Source: a virus. From it: a stretch of 64,000 nt of DNA. The stretch covers positions 1 to 64,000 of IMG/VR virus record IMGVR_UViG_3300018875_000004. One strand, given 5' to 3'. The first letter of the stretch is position 1; the number at the start of each line of letters is the position of its first letter. Below the pieces are notes generated by a model. It made no database searches. It worked only from the letters and a program-made list of their open reading frames with translations, and was not told the origin of the DNA. Positions 21,259 through 29,697 of the stretch are shown in pieces. The translations under genes and the position numbers were made by a program.

Positions 21259-23220
21259 TTAACTGAACACGACGTTGAACTCAGAATCTTGAATTGGTGC
21301 GCCTGGCATCTGTGCCATTTCATCGACATACGTAATGCTGTCTACGATTAGGTCGTTGCCCGAGCGCGATCCGGAAACGCGAATCTTCCGGCCAATCATA
21401 AATTCACTCTCATGCTTCTTCCAAATCTTATTGAAGATGACCAGGCTCAGATCATCCTCTGCGGTTTCCATACGAGCTTTGCCGGTTACTTTGCCGCTGC
21501 TCTTTGCAGTGAACGGCTTCGACTCGGTGATGTGTCCGGTGAAGGCAACATTCTTCTTGCCGTCTTCGATCGTATCCCATCGGGAGCGAACGCTGACGTT
21601 AGTGCCGAGCATTTCACGTTCGAAAGCGATAATGTCGCGCTTCGATGTCTTGGCTGGAATCTCCATGTAGGAAGCGTCTCCGCGTCTTTCGAAGTATCTA
21701 CGCAGCAGCAGATAGCGGTTGTTGTACAGCGTATCGAAGCTGCCGGACTTAATCAGGTTGCTGACCTTGGTTTTGTTCAGCTTCATGGAATCGTTGCGAA
21801 CCAGGAAGTCGTCGAAGTCGTTAAACGGTCTGCCTTTGCTGATGACGTCTACGTCCTTGCTGCTGACGCCGGCGATACTGGCCAGACCATACAGAATTTT
21901 ACCCTTGCCTTCTTCACCTTCCCGAGCGGGGATTGGTGTCCAGCTATCGTTGGAATGGTTGATATCTGGCGGCAGGATGCTGATACCCATCTCTTCGCAT
22001 TCCTTCATGTAGATGACGCTGCGTGGCACGTCGTCTTTCTTGGCGCCTTCTGAGGTCGTCAGCAGGGCTGCCATGAACTCTGCCGGATAGTAAGTCTTCA
22101 GGTAAGCTGTTTGAACGGACAGGACCGCGTAGCAGGCGCTATGCGCGTAGTTAAAGCAGTAGTCACCGAACTTGATCCAGTCTTCCTTGATCTTCAGCAG
22201 GGCTGCTTCATCATAGCCGCGGCTGAGTGCTCCAGGAATGTTCTTCTCTTCGGACCCGTAAATCATGTAGCCGATCCATTCTTCCATCAGCTCATGCTGC
22301 TTCTTCGAGATCGCTTTCCGCAGGATGTCAGACTGACCGGTCGTAAAGCCGCCGAGAACCACGGATGCTTTCATAATCTGTTCTTGATAAACCCAGATGC
22401 CGTAAGTCTCACCCAAGATCGGCTGTAAGCTGTCGAATGGAAAGGTAACTTTCTCCTGCCCTTTCTTCCGGCGAATATAAGACGGAATCAGATCGAGCGG
22501 ACCCGGACGGCCAAGAGCTACGATAACCGAGATATCCTGAACATTCGAAGGTTCCATCTCTTTGATAATACCTCTGAATAGGTCTGACTCACATTGGAAG
22601 ATCCCCGATAGATTCAGTTTGTTATATACCTCTTCATAGATACGAGGGTCGTTGTAGTCGATATATTTCAGGTCGAAGTCTGCAATGCCGGCATTGATCT
22701 TGGTTTGCTTAATCAAGTCGAGCGTATTCAGCTTTAGGATATCGAACTTAACGAGGAACTTTTCAATCCAGCTCATGTCATACTGCGTGGTCGCCAAGCC
22801 TTCTTTATCCAGCCGGAGCGGTACCGTGTTGGTCAGTGGCTGCGGAGACAAGACGATTCCTCCTGCGTGAACCCCTGCGCTTCGTACATGGCCTTCCAGT
22901 GCGTTTGCGGCCTTCCACCAATCTGGATACTTGTCTGCGAACATGCGCGTCTCTGGCGACTCCTGATAAGCGCCGGTAACAACCTTGCCGTTCTTATCCG
23001 TGTACTGATCCAGTGTAATGCCTGGACGTGCAGGAATCGATTTAGCAAATGCGTCTTGATCCTGCGGACTGTATCCGAGAGCTTTACCTACAGAGCGAAT
23101 AACCGAACGTCCAGCGAGTGTGCCATACGTTCCGATCTGAGCCACATGACCAGCTCCGTATTTTTGTTTCATGTATTCCTGAACCGCGCGTGCGCCCTCC
23201 CAGGAAAAATCGACATCGAT
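21259..23220 (-). CDS. dnaE: DNA polymerase III alpha subunit, exon 2
   Basis: The 3' exon encodes residues 491-1143 of the spliced polymerase. It begins with IDVDF, completing the catalytic PD-IDVDF motif, and carries the third catalytic aspartate in KFDILKLN (about residue 650), the palm-fingers region, the beta-clamp-proximal part and a C-terminal OB fold around KKNVAFTGHITESKPF. The internal ATG at 23172 is not a real start; the frame is open back to the splice site at 23220. Together with exon 1 it gives a normal DnaE of 1143 residues. Confidence 0.9.
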   Translation of the reverse strand: MDVDFSWEGARAVQEYMKQKYGAGHVAQIGTYGTLAGRSVIRSVGKALGYSPQDQDAFAKSIPARPGITLDQYTDKNGKVVTGAYQESPETRMFADKYPDWWKAANALEGHVRSAGVHAGGIVLSPQPLTNTVPLRLDKEGLATTQYDMSWIEKFLVKFDILKLNTLDLIKQTKINAGIADFDLKYIDYNDPRIYEEVYNKLNLSGIFQCESDLFRGIIKEMEPSNVQDISVIVALGRPGPLDLIPSYIRRKKGQEKVTFPFDSLQPILGETYGIWVYQEQIMKASVVLGGFTTGQSDILRKAISKKQHELMEEWIGYMIYGSEEKNIPGALSRGYDEAALLKIKEDWIKFGDYCFNYAHSACYAVLSVQTAYLKTYYPAEFMAALLTTSEGAKKDDVPRSVIYMKECEEMGISILPPDINHSNDSWTPIPAREGEEGKGKILYGLASIAGVSSKDVDVISKGRPFNDFDDFLVRNDSMKLNKTKVSNLIKSGSFDTLYNNRYLLLRRYFERRGDASYMEIPAKTSKRDIIAFEREMLGTNVSVRSRWDTIEDGKKNVAFTGHITESKPFTAKSSGKVTGKARMETAEDDLSLVIFNKIWKKHESEFMIGRKIRVSGSRSGNDLIVDSITYVDEMAQMPGAPIQDSEFNVVFS

Positions 23221-24428
23221 CCTTTATACCCTCGGTTTCCCGATATTTATTAGGGGAGTAGACTATATCATCATCATATCCACGAATGAGTGGACTTAGA
23301 GCACAGCGCTTCGTTTTCACTACTGGTTCCCACACCATAGTCGTTGAACCTTGCCCTCATCAGGCTTTGGCTGCGAAGCGAAGGATTAATACCTTCCCGA
23401 TTATCCAATCCGATTCATTTTATGAGCGTTCACGTTTGGGCTTGTCTCATCCCTGCGTTGTAGCTGAATCGGCTCTAAGGACTTTCCCGCAATTCACTGT
23501 GTTACTCACACCTGCGTTTCCACAGGGGAGGACTGTGTTATTAAATGTTGATATCTTTCATGCTTACGATCCAGATAGATAGTGGCTGAGTCATACATGA
23601 GCGTTGCAAGCCTGATAACGTCTGACTGCTTTGTAACTGATAACTGCCAGTTGTTTTTGTCATCCTTGTTTCTTTTTTCAAGCTTGTTTTCATTACCAAT
23701 AATATTCATGAATCCCTTCAAGATTTCTCTTGTTCCGCAAATCTTGAGATTATAGGGTAAGTGATAATTGTCTGGACTGATGGAAAATGATCCATCGCCA
23801 TCAAAGTATCCTCTTAGAAAGTGTCTGACCAGGTGCGACGGCACTTGTTCTTCGCTCGGGAACTGGAGTTGAAGTGATTTATTCTCGATGACTCCTTTAC
23901 TCTTCAGATCGTCGAACAGTTGATCCGAAGTAACCAGCAGTCTTACGTATTCACATTCACCATATTCATTTTTTGAAGTGTAGGTATTGATTTTGTAGTT
24001 GGACTCCATGGATTTATTAATCTTTTCCAGGTGTCCTCTGTCGTCTGACTTAATTGCAATACCTATACACTTCTGTTTCGTCGAGCGAGCTGTGATATAT
24101 CCATCGGCGTATATGAATCCTAACCAGTAAGCCTTCTCTTCAGTATCAATCTCTTTAAAGAAAGAGTGATTGATTGAATATTTGCGGGAGTTTTGCTTGT
24201 TGCTTCTTGCGATCCCAGCGTGCGTAATCGTGTACGTCACCGCACCCAATGATAGGCCCATCTTTTTCGCAATTTTCAAGCTCGATAACCCGCCTTGGTA
24301 AAGCTCAATGATCTTTGCTCTGTCTTCTGTCATCTTCATCATGTTATTGCCTCCATTACAAAAGTCGATGTAACTAGATTAACATCGTTTTGTATAGGCG
24401 ACAACTAAGCTGCAACATTTAATTTCCA
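23221..24428 (-). other. Group I intron in dnaE
   Basis: 1208 bases separate the two polymerase exons. The 3' part shows the classic group I core: AATTGCGGGAAA (P/Q region, near 23480-23495), GTTCAACGACTA (R, near 23334-23350) and GATATAGTCT (S, near 23255-23270). The upstream exon ends in T and the intron ends in G, as required for group I splicing. Joining GAT to ATC restores the universal PDxDxDF sequence of DnaE. A LAGLIDADG endonuclease gene fills the middle. Confidence 0.9.
23506..24342 (-). CDS. Intron-encoded LAGLIDADG homing endonuclease
   Basis: A 278-residue protein. Residues about 5-45 form a helix-turn-helix (LSSLKIAKKMGLSLGAVTY). Two LAGLIDADG helices are visible: AYWLGFIYADGY (71-82) and LRGYFDGDGSF (176-186), each ending in the acidic residue that binds catalytic metal. 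Such enzymes cut intronless alleles and so spread their intron. GGAGG precedes the ATG. It lies entirely inside the group I intron and its codon use is more AT-rich than the flanking exons, which fits a recent mobile origin. Confidence 0.9.
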   Translation of the reverse strand: MMKMTEDRAKIIELYQGGLSSLKIAKKMGLSLGAVTYTITHAGIARSNKQNSRKYSINHSFFKEIDTEEKAYWLGFIYADGYITARSTKQKCIGIAIKSDDRGHLEKINKSMESNYKINTYTSKNEYGECEYVRLLVTSDQLFDDLKSKGVIENKSLQLQFPSEEQVPSHLVRHFLRGYFDGDGSFSISPDNYHLPYNLKICGTREILKGFMNIIGNENKLEKRNKDDKNNWQLSVTKQSDVIRLATLMYDSATIYLDRKHERYQHLITQSSPVETQV

Positions 24429-25898
24429 ATCAGGATAACCTGCACGTTCTGGATTCAGGAAACGTTCGAACATCAGGTTCCATTTGATCGGGTCGATATC
24501 GGTGATGCCGATGACGAAGGCAACCAGTGAACCAGCAGCCGATCCCCGTCCCGGGCCTACCAGGTAGCCGTTATCCTTCGCCCAGTTGATGTAATCCGCT
24601 ACGATTAGGAAGTAGTCGGCAAAGCCCAGCGGATTGATAACGCTCAGCTCGTATTGTAGCTGCTGGCAGTATTTCTCCAGATCAACCTCTGTGGTCATTG
24701 CGTAGGTGAACAATCGGTTCCAGGACAGCTTCTCCAGCTGCTGCTCGGCGGTGTCGCCTTCTTCGATGATGTATTTCGGGAATAGCGGTTTGTCCGGCAG
24801 ATCAACATTGATCATCTCTGCAATCTTCAGCGTGTTGGCGATCGCTTCATCGTCGTTCACGATCTGGCGGACTTCTTCTTCGGACTTCATCCAGAACTCG
24901 TGTGCATAAACCAGCCGGTCAGTATCATGAATACATTTATTCATGCTGGACGCTACCAGGACATCGTGAATGTCGCGGTCTTCTTTGTTTGCATAGTGAA
25001 CGTCTGTTGTTACAACTTTCGGAGTGTCCGTTTCAGCAGCCAGTCGGTCGATGATCGCGTTAAGGCGAATCTGCTCAGGAAGCCGCGTTGCCTGCTTTTC
25101 AAGATAGAAAGAATGAAACGTATCTTTGCATTCCTGTATAAAATTACGGCACTCGTCCAGATCGCCAGCCAAAGCGAAACGGGCAAAATAACTGCCAAGG
25201 CAAGCAGAAGTAGCGATAATGTGGCGACCAAGACCGCGCTCCCTAATAAAAGCCAGATCGGTGCGAGGATTACTATAAAAGCCCACAAGGTGAGCGTCTG
25301 AAATAATTTCATACAAGTCCTCCAGCCCTTGAGTATTCATGGCCATCAGGACAAGATGGAAGTTGTCGTATTTCACGAGGTCGTAATATTCTTTGCGGAA
25401 GTCGGCAATCGGATCGCCGGTTGAGAGGTCTTCTTCGAATGCTTGCGGCTCTGGGTCTTCAATCATGCCGATGTTGAATAGATCGAACTCGACTTCCGGT
25501 TCAGCTACCGCCTTCTTCTTGACGCCGCCCATCAGGAAGTCTTTCAGCAGCTCGCGGGCTTCGACTTCAAAGTCATCCGGATTATTACGCATCGCTTTGC
25601 GGAACGCCTTCCAGGCTTTATCCTTGATGCCATACTTGTCAAATATTTTTGTTTTCATTTCCTTCTGGAAGTCGCCCTTTAAGGTGCGGTCTTTGGTCAT
25701 GTATGCTTCGCAGCCGGGAATCGGTTTAATGCCTTCCTTTTTACAAGCGGTGATAAAATCGGGGATAGCCCCGCAAACGCCGTGATCTGTAATGGCGAGG
25801 GCGGAGCTACCGATTTCTTTCGCGCGCTTAACGAGTTGCTTTACAGTAGACAAGCCGTCAAGCTCGGAGTATTCAGAGTGTACGTGTAAGTGGATCAT
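24429..25898 (-). CDS. dnaE: DNA polymerase III alpha subunit, exon 1
   Basis: The 5' exon encodes residues 1-490. It starts with a PHP domain (HLHVHSEYS and ITDHGV, metal-binding histidines retained) and continues into the polymerase core with GPGRGSAAGSL near residue 452 and LFERFLNPER, ending at P489-D490, the first catalytic aspartate. Unspliced reading runs into a stop within the intron after eleven foreign residues. The enzyme copies the phage genome with the clamp at 270-1601. No proofreading exonuclease insertion was seen, so it is DnaE-like rather than PolC-like. Confidence 0.92.
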
Positions 25899-25916
25899 GG
25901 CTGTATCTCCTATCGT

Positions 25917-26210
25917 TTATTCGTTGGAGCCGCCTTCTCCGATGACATTCAGCATAGGCGCTTGACCTTGACTGCACGCTACGCGCTTCGCAATGGTTGC
26001 AGGCTGCGCAGCAGACCCAATCAGGATCGTACCGGTTGCATCATGGCTCAGGATAATCGAACGCGTTTTTCTTCCCTGCGTCAGGTCAACATAACGCTTA
26101 GAGTCCTTCGCTTCGCCCATCATTCTACGGATAGGCGAGCTGTCCGGACGGCTCACAGTGATAATTTTGCTCAGTTCTACATAGTTTCCAAATCCTACAT
26201 CGACAAACAT
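25917..26210 (-). CDS. remA: RemA-like regulator (DUF370)
   Basis: A 97-residue protein matching RemA, a DNA-binding protein of Bacillus that forms ring-shaped oligomers and activates biofilm matrix operons and others. The start VGFGNYVELSKI, SPIRRMM and GRKTRSIILS correspond to the conserved RemA segments, including the Arg-rich DNA-contact patch. Compared with host RemA it has about ten extra residues at the C-terminus. It lies between dnaE and the Cas4-like nuclease gene on the - strand. A phage copy could replace, rival or redirect host RemA; that is inference. Confidence 0.85.
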   Translation of the reverse strand: MFVDVGFGNYVELSKIITVSRPDSSPIRRMMGEAKDSKRYVDLTQGRKTRSIILSHDATGTILIGSAAQPATIAKRVACSQGQAPMLNVIGEGGSNE

Positions 26211-26213
26211 TGG

Positions 26214-27074
26214 TCATCCACCTTTTGAGAAAATTTTATTTTTCTCAGCTACTTCGCGCACGAGATCTCCATTCGTGTCGCCGGCGATTACGTTCGGAAT
26301 TGGTTTTCCTTCCCGTATTGCAGTGCGGATATTCTCGACATCCATATAAGCTTCGCTGCCGAAACTAAATGGATTCGGGTTGCGGATACTGCCATCATTC
26401 TTGGCACTGTCAGAATGGCAGTAGATGTTGAAAGGACAGCTTGTGCATTTATAATTGCTCGGCGTGTATCCTTTCTCTATTGGAGGAAGCACCCGGTCTT
26501 TAGCCATCTGTATACATTCGTTTGCCTTCTTCTCAAGGAACTTCCCGTATACAGGGTCATAATCCAGATGATACTCCCAGACTTCCTGGTCATCCTTGTT
26601 TTCCACGAAAATGATCCCTTTGTGGACGCCGGACAGGTGCATGTAAAACGTAAGCTGCGCCTTATGCTCGGCTTTCGGCATATTGTTTTCCTTCATCCAC
26701 TTAAAGCTTTTGCTGAACGCACTCTTCAACTCGACCAGATACAGTTCCCCTTCCGGGTTCAGGAAGCTGGTCAATTTGATCAATGCGTCCGTGTGGCCGC
26801 TGATGTTCTCTCGTTCCAGCTTCATCTCGGCTTGTACGAGAATGCCCATGTCAGCGAACAGCTGCTCATAGCGGTGATGCAGGCTATGTCCATTTTCGAA
26901 GATTCGGATAAGCTGCGGATCAATCTCTGGTTTGGGAACCATGAGCATGTCGAACACGATTCGCCGCTTACACATACCAATTGTAGACGGATGAAGCTTT
27001 CGCATCGGTCGTGTTTCATTGGCAGCTCGCTCCAAATGGTGGCGCTCGACCATGATCTGAAGTATGCCCGCCAT
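26214..27074 (-). CDS. Cas4/RecB-like PD-(D/E)XK nuclease
   Basis: A 286-residue protein. GHTDALI followed by YLVELKSA gives the D and ExK of the PD-(D/E)XK active site, and AEHKAQLTFYMHLSG matches the QxxxY motif. One cysteine near residue 34 (GMCKRR) and three in CTSCPFNIYC suggest the 4Fe-4S cluster of Cas4 and AddB-type nucleases. Such phage enzymes process DNA ends in recombination or host DNA breakdown. Strong promoter and operator stand directly upstream (27097-27145). Confidence 0.85.
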   Translation of the reverse strand: MAGILQIMVERHHLERAANETRPMRKLHPSTIGMCKRRIVFDMLMVPKPEIDPQLIRIFENGHSLHHRYEQLFADMGILVQAEMKLERENISGHTDALIKLTSFLNPEGELYLVELKSAFSKSFKWMKENNMPKAEHKAQLTFYMHLSGVHKGIIFVENKDDQEVWEYHLDYDPVYGKFLEKKANECIQMAKDRVLPPIEKGYTPSNYKCTSCPFNIYCHSDSAKNDGSIRNPNPFSFGSEAYMDVENIRTAIREGKPIPNVIAGDTNGDLVREVAEKNKIFSKGG

Positions 27075-27096
27075 TCTCCGACCTCCTTTATCTAAT

Positions 27097-27110
27097 TGTA
27101 ACGTGTTACA
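27097..27110. promoter_or_regulatory. Palindromic operator, copy 6 (nuclease gene)
   Basis: TGTAACGTGTTACA, 6 bp downstream of a perfect - strand TATAAT, covering the predicted transcription start of the Cas4-like gene. Confidence 0.78.
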
Positions 27111-27116
27111 ATATTA

Positions 27117-27145
27117 ATTATAAACGAGTAAACGGAAGAAAACAA
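27117..27145 (-). promoter_or_regulatory. Promoter of the nuclease-RemA operon
   Basis: On the - strand TTGTTT (27145-27140), 17-bp spacer and TATAAT (27122-27117). The operator follows. Confidence 0.75.
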
Positions 27146-27162
27146 GAGAAAAGCGGAGATAA

Positions 27163-27432
27163 TTAAATATTATCCCCGCTCATTGCCGCTTGTTGCTCAT
27201 TTATGAAGTCTTCGAAGAGTTGCTTATTGCAAGGCATTACATTCTGATAGAACTGTGCCGGCAGAATCAGCTTATCCCCGATCGTAATGTACTTGTCTTT
27301 GTCCTTAATATCCTTGAGTCGTGTTTCCTCGACCAGTGGGAACATGTGAAGCATGCCTTCCTGGTCTACCGTGGCGATACCGGCGATTACGACATGTGGG
27401 TTATAGGTTGGTATTCTGTTCATCTCAGACAT
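27163..27432 (-). CDS. Hypothetical protein
   Basis: An 89-residue protein overlapping the end of the sigma factor gene by 13 bp and thus probably translated with it. Beta-rich first half, helical end. No family was recognised. Confidence 0.65.
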   Translation of the reverse strand: MSEMNRIPTYNPHVVIAGIATVDQEGMLHMFPLVEETRLKDIKDKDKYITIGDKLILPAQFYQNVMPCNKQLFEDFINEQQAAMSGDNI

Positions 27433-28196
27433 TTAATTTCTCCCCTTACGCGCTTTTCGCGGAAATGATCTACAATGCGTTTGCGAATGCGATACACTGA
27501 TCGGTGATGCAATCCGTTAATCCTGGATATCTCCCGGTCCGTCATGCCCTCTTCATAAGCCTTGAGCAAGATGAATCGTTCACTGTATGTTAGCTCTTTA
27601 AACAAATCGCTGCCGACCGCGCCGTTGAGCCACAAAACATTATCCAGATCAGTATTCTCGTCGCCTTCGATATTCAGAGGCTCGTAATAATACTTATTCT
27701 CGATAATGCTGTCAATCGGTCGATCTTCCCCCGTGCAATACTCGTCTTTGTAGGAGTATGTTTCAAGCTCCATACTTTCAAACATCCTGTCGTCCACGAA
27801 GCGTTTCAATCGATAGCGGAAGACGCTGTACAGGTAATGGCTGAAGCCGTAGCCCATATCTTTGTACTTCCTGGCTGCTTCCAGCAGCAAGATCATCAGT
27901 TCGTGTTCGATTTCGGTAATGTCATATACGCTAAAAGCGTGTCGAATGTTTCGGATAACTTCTTGGACTTTTTCAATTGTTTCTGGCTCCGAGCTTCCAG
28001 CCTTACATAAGTCCTTGATAATGTCTTGTTCTGAGATGAAACAGGCGATAAATCGCTTAGCATCATAGCTCTTAAAATCCATTTCACCGTAGATGAGAAG
28101 CCGGCTGTACCGCTTGATCAGCTTGGTATATTTGCGGATCAGCGGCGCAGCGTCCTGCTCCTCGGTATATTTACGAAGCGGTTCGTCCTTGCTCAT
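27420..28196 (-). CDS. Phage RNA polymerase sigma factor
   Basis: A 258-residue protein. Residues about 95-135 resemble sigma region 2 (EIEHELMILLLEAARKY.. FSHYLYSVFRYRLKRFV), and residues about 200-250 form region 4: LTYSERFILLKAYEEGMTDREISRINGLHHRSVYRIRK is a canonical sigma helix-turn-helix. Regions 1 and 3 are missing, as in small phage and ECF-type factors. It would redirect host RNA polymerase to phage promoters, perhaps those in this window that lack a clear -35 box, such as the lysozyme promoter. It overlaps the RusA gene by 26 bp. Confidence 0.82.
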   Translation of the reverse strand: MSKDEPLRKYTEEQDAAPLIRKYTKLIKRYSRLLIYGEMDFKSYDAKRFIACFISEQDIIKDLCKAGSSEPETIEKVQEVIRNIRHAFSVYDITEIEHELMILLLEAARKYKDMGYGFSHYLYSVFRYRLKRFVDDRMFESMELETYSYKDEYCTGEDRPIDSIIENKYYYEPLNIEGDENTDLDNVLWLNGAVGSDLFKELTYSERFILLKAYEEGMTDREISRINGLHHRSVYRIRKRIVDHFREKRVRGEIKCLR

Positions 28197-28761
28197 ATTC
28201 CTTCCTCACGTCCTCCAGATCAATTTCATCGGCCTTCTTATAGATGCGAAGCTCAAAGTACGGGCGAACTTCGGAATCCTTTTCTAAATATTCGAAGTCC
28301 ATAATTCGCGGCAGCGCATAGTTATCGTCTTTGTAGATGACCTTTTCTAAGGCATCCATCATGAGTTTCAGCACATTATGCGTGTCGCGGACATGTTTGT
28401 CTGGAAAGTACGCGTACAGCTCCAGGACGATTTTTTCCTTGTCTGTCATTTCCCATCCGTTGCGGACTGCCCATCCATAAGCAAGTCCCTGCCATTTATC
28501 AAACAGTTGCTGCGCTGCTTTCGTCAGCTTCTTACCACCTTTGCCGGTGTTCAGATAGATGTGATTGACCGAAGGGTAAAATCCCATATCGCCGTTAGCT
28601 TCGACGTGCGTAATCTTCTTCTTTGCCGGTACCAGCTTGCCTTTGGCATTCAGCTTTTTCTTGATGATATATTTCTTGCCTGTTGGATCTTTCGGGTCTT
28701 TCTCCCGCTCGTAATCCATGTAGGAACCGAACATCATCATAGGTAGAATTAATGGTTCCAT
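28171..28761 (-). CDS. rusA: RusA-like Holliday junction resolvase
   Basis: A 196-residue protein. The segment RDTHNVLKLMMDALEKVIYKDDN (about residues 130-152) carries the spaced acidic residues of the RusA active site. An insertion of about 40 charged residues near the N-terminus makes it longer than RusA of lambdoid phages (120). ATG 28761 is chosen for AAGGAG upstream. It would resolve branched DNA formed by recombination-dependent replication before packaging. Confidence 0.82.
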   Translation of the reverse strand: MEPLILPMMMFGSYMDYEREKDPKDPTGKKYIIKKKLNAKGKLVPAKKKITHVEANGDMGFYPSVNHIYLNTGKGGKKLTKAAQQLFDKWQGLAYGWAVRNGWEMTDKEKIVLELYAYFPDKHVRDTHNVLKLMMDALEKVIYKDDNYALPRIMDFEYLEKDSEVRPYFELRIYKKADEIDLEDVRKEYEQGRTAS

Positions 28762-28774
28762 GATCTGCAGCTCC

Positions 28775-29035
28775 TTAGTAGTAGATGATTCGTACATTCG
28801 CGTCGCCGGCAACCAGAACCATCGGCTTGACGATCTCCAGTACGGCTGCATGCTTGTCCGATTCTTTCATCGAAAGAGGGATTAAGACTTTATCGTAACG
28901 GCTGCCACGCATGTTTTCACTCAGCATAGCGATCTTATCGAAGCCTACCACTTCCAAAAAGCTGTGCATGTTTGGAACGCGGTGCTTTGCTTCAACGCCT
29001 TCAACGATCATAAGGATTCGATTATTCTCTGCCAT
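28775..29035 (-). CDS. Hypothetical protein
   Basis: An 86-residue protein with alternating strands and helices (RILMIVEGVEAK.., KVLIPLSMKES.., MVLVAGDANVRIIYY). The ATG follows the previous stop with a TAATG overlap. No family was recognised. Confidence 0.65.
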   Translation of the reverse strand: MAENNRILMIVEGVEAKHRVPNMHSFLEVVGFDKIAMLSENMRGSRYDKVLIPLSMKESDKHAAVLEIVKPMVLVAGDANVRIIYY

Positions 29036-29487
29036 TATTTATTCACCTTCATTTCCATCGTGGGGATGTGCATATACGTGATGATCAGAGCTTCACCGAT
29101 AAAGCGGCCTTGTTCGTCATATCGCTTGCTGTAGTTGAGGTCTCTGCCGGTAAACTGGTCAGGAGACATGCTGTATTCCTGCTGCACATATTTGAGCACA
29201 GTCGCTTCCAGGATTGCATCCCGGGTAATGTTGACCTGATCCTTCATGCGCAGCTCCGGCCAGTCTCCTTCTTCTTCTTCGATGACTTTGTTAATCGCAT
29301 CGCAGTATTCATCGAACGTCAGGCGGCATTCGCGGCCCAGTTCATCGAAGCGCTCTGGCTCCAGAATGAAGTCGATGTTGGTAATCCCATGCTCCGACTT
29401 GCGTACCATCGTGACGATCTTATCATTTTCCTTCACTTCCTCCTGCTGGCTTTCCAGGGCGAAGTTCCGTTTGGGTCCGATTCTCAT
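29035..29487 (-). CDS. Hypothetical protein
   Basis: A 150-residue acidic protein. ATG 29487 is preferred because AAAGGAGA lies 10 bp upstream; the longer frame from 29526 lacks such a site. The body is mixed alpha/beta. No family was recognised. Confidence 0.65.
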   Translation of the reverse strand: MRIGPKRNFALESQQEEVKENDKIVTMVRKSEHGITNIDFILEPERFDELGRECRLTFDEYCDAINKVIEEEEGDWPELRMKDQVNITRDAILEATVLKYVQQEYSMSPDQFTGRDLNYSKRYDEQGRFIGEALIITYMHIPTMEMKVNK

Positions 29488-29572
29488 TTTCCTTGATGTC
29501 TCCTTTCTTAGGTGCCAGGTCTTCACTCAGTACACCGCGTCCAATATCTTCAATAATCCGGATTTGTTTCAT
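29423..29572 (-). CDS. Small charged protein
   Basis: A 49-residue protein, rich in Glu, Lys and Gly, disordered in its second half. ATG 29572 follows GGTGGTGA; an in-frame ATG at 29614 is possible but lacks a ribosome binding site. It overlaps the start of the next gene by 65 bp. It is the first gene behind an operator-controlled promoter. Confidence 0.5.
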   Translation of the reverse strand: MKQIRIIEDIGRGVLSEDLAPKKGDIKENENRTQTELRPGKPAGGSEGK

Positions 29573-29625
29573 GTTTTCACCACCGTTCTCTAGTAAAGTC
29601 TTTATATCTTTCATTTACTCGATAA

Positions 29626-29639
29626 TGTAATGCGTTACA
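29626..29639. promoter_or_regulatory. Palindromic operator, copy 7
   Basis: TGTAATGCGTTACA, 5 bp downstream of a perfect - strand TATAAT (29645-29650), upstream of the operon that leads to the RusA and sigma factor genes. Confidence 0.78.
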
Positions 29640-29665
29640 AACACATTATAACACAAATTTACCAT

Positions 29666-29697
29666 AAAAAAAGAGGGGATTTTTATCCCCTCAAATT
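29666..29697 (-). terminator. Terminator of the subtilase gene
   Basis: GAGGGGAT and ATCCCCTC form a perfect 8-bp stem around four bases, followed on the - strand by TTTTTTT. It separates the subtilase gene from the operator-controlled operon that follows. Confidence 0.88.

Noticed and set aside
24405-24428. Early stop in the DNA polymerase gene, as if frameshifted or dead
   Set aside because: The downstream sequence shows group I intron core elements, and splicing restores the exact catalytic motif, so the gene is split, not broken.
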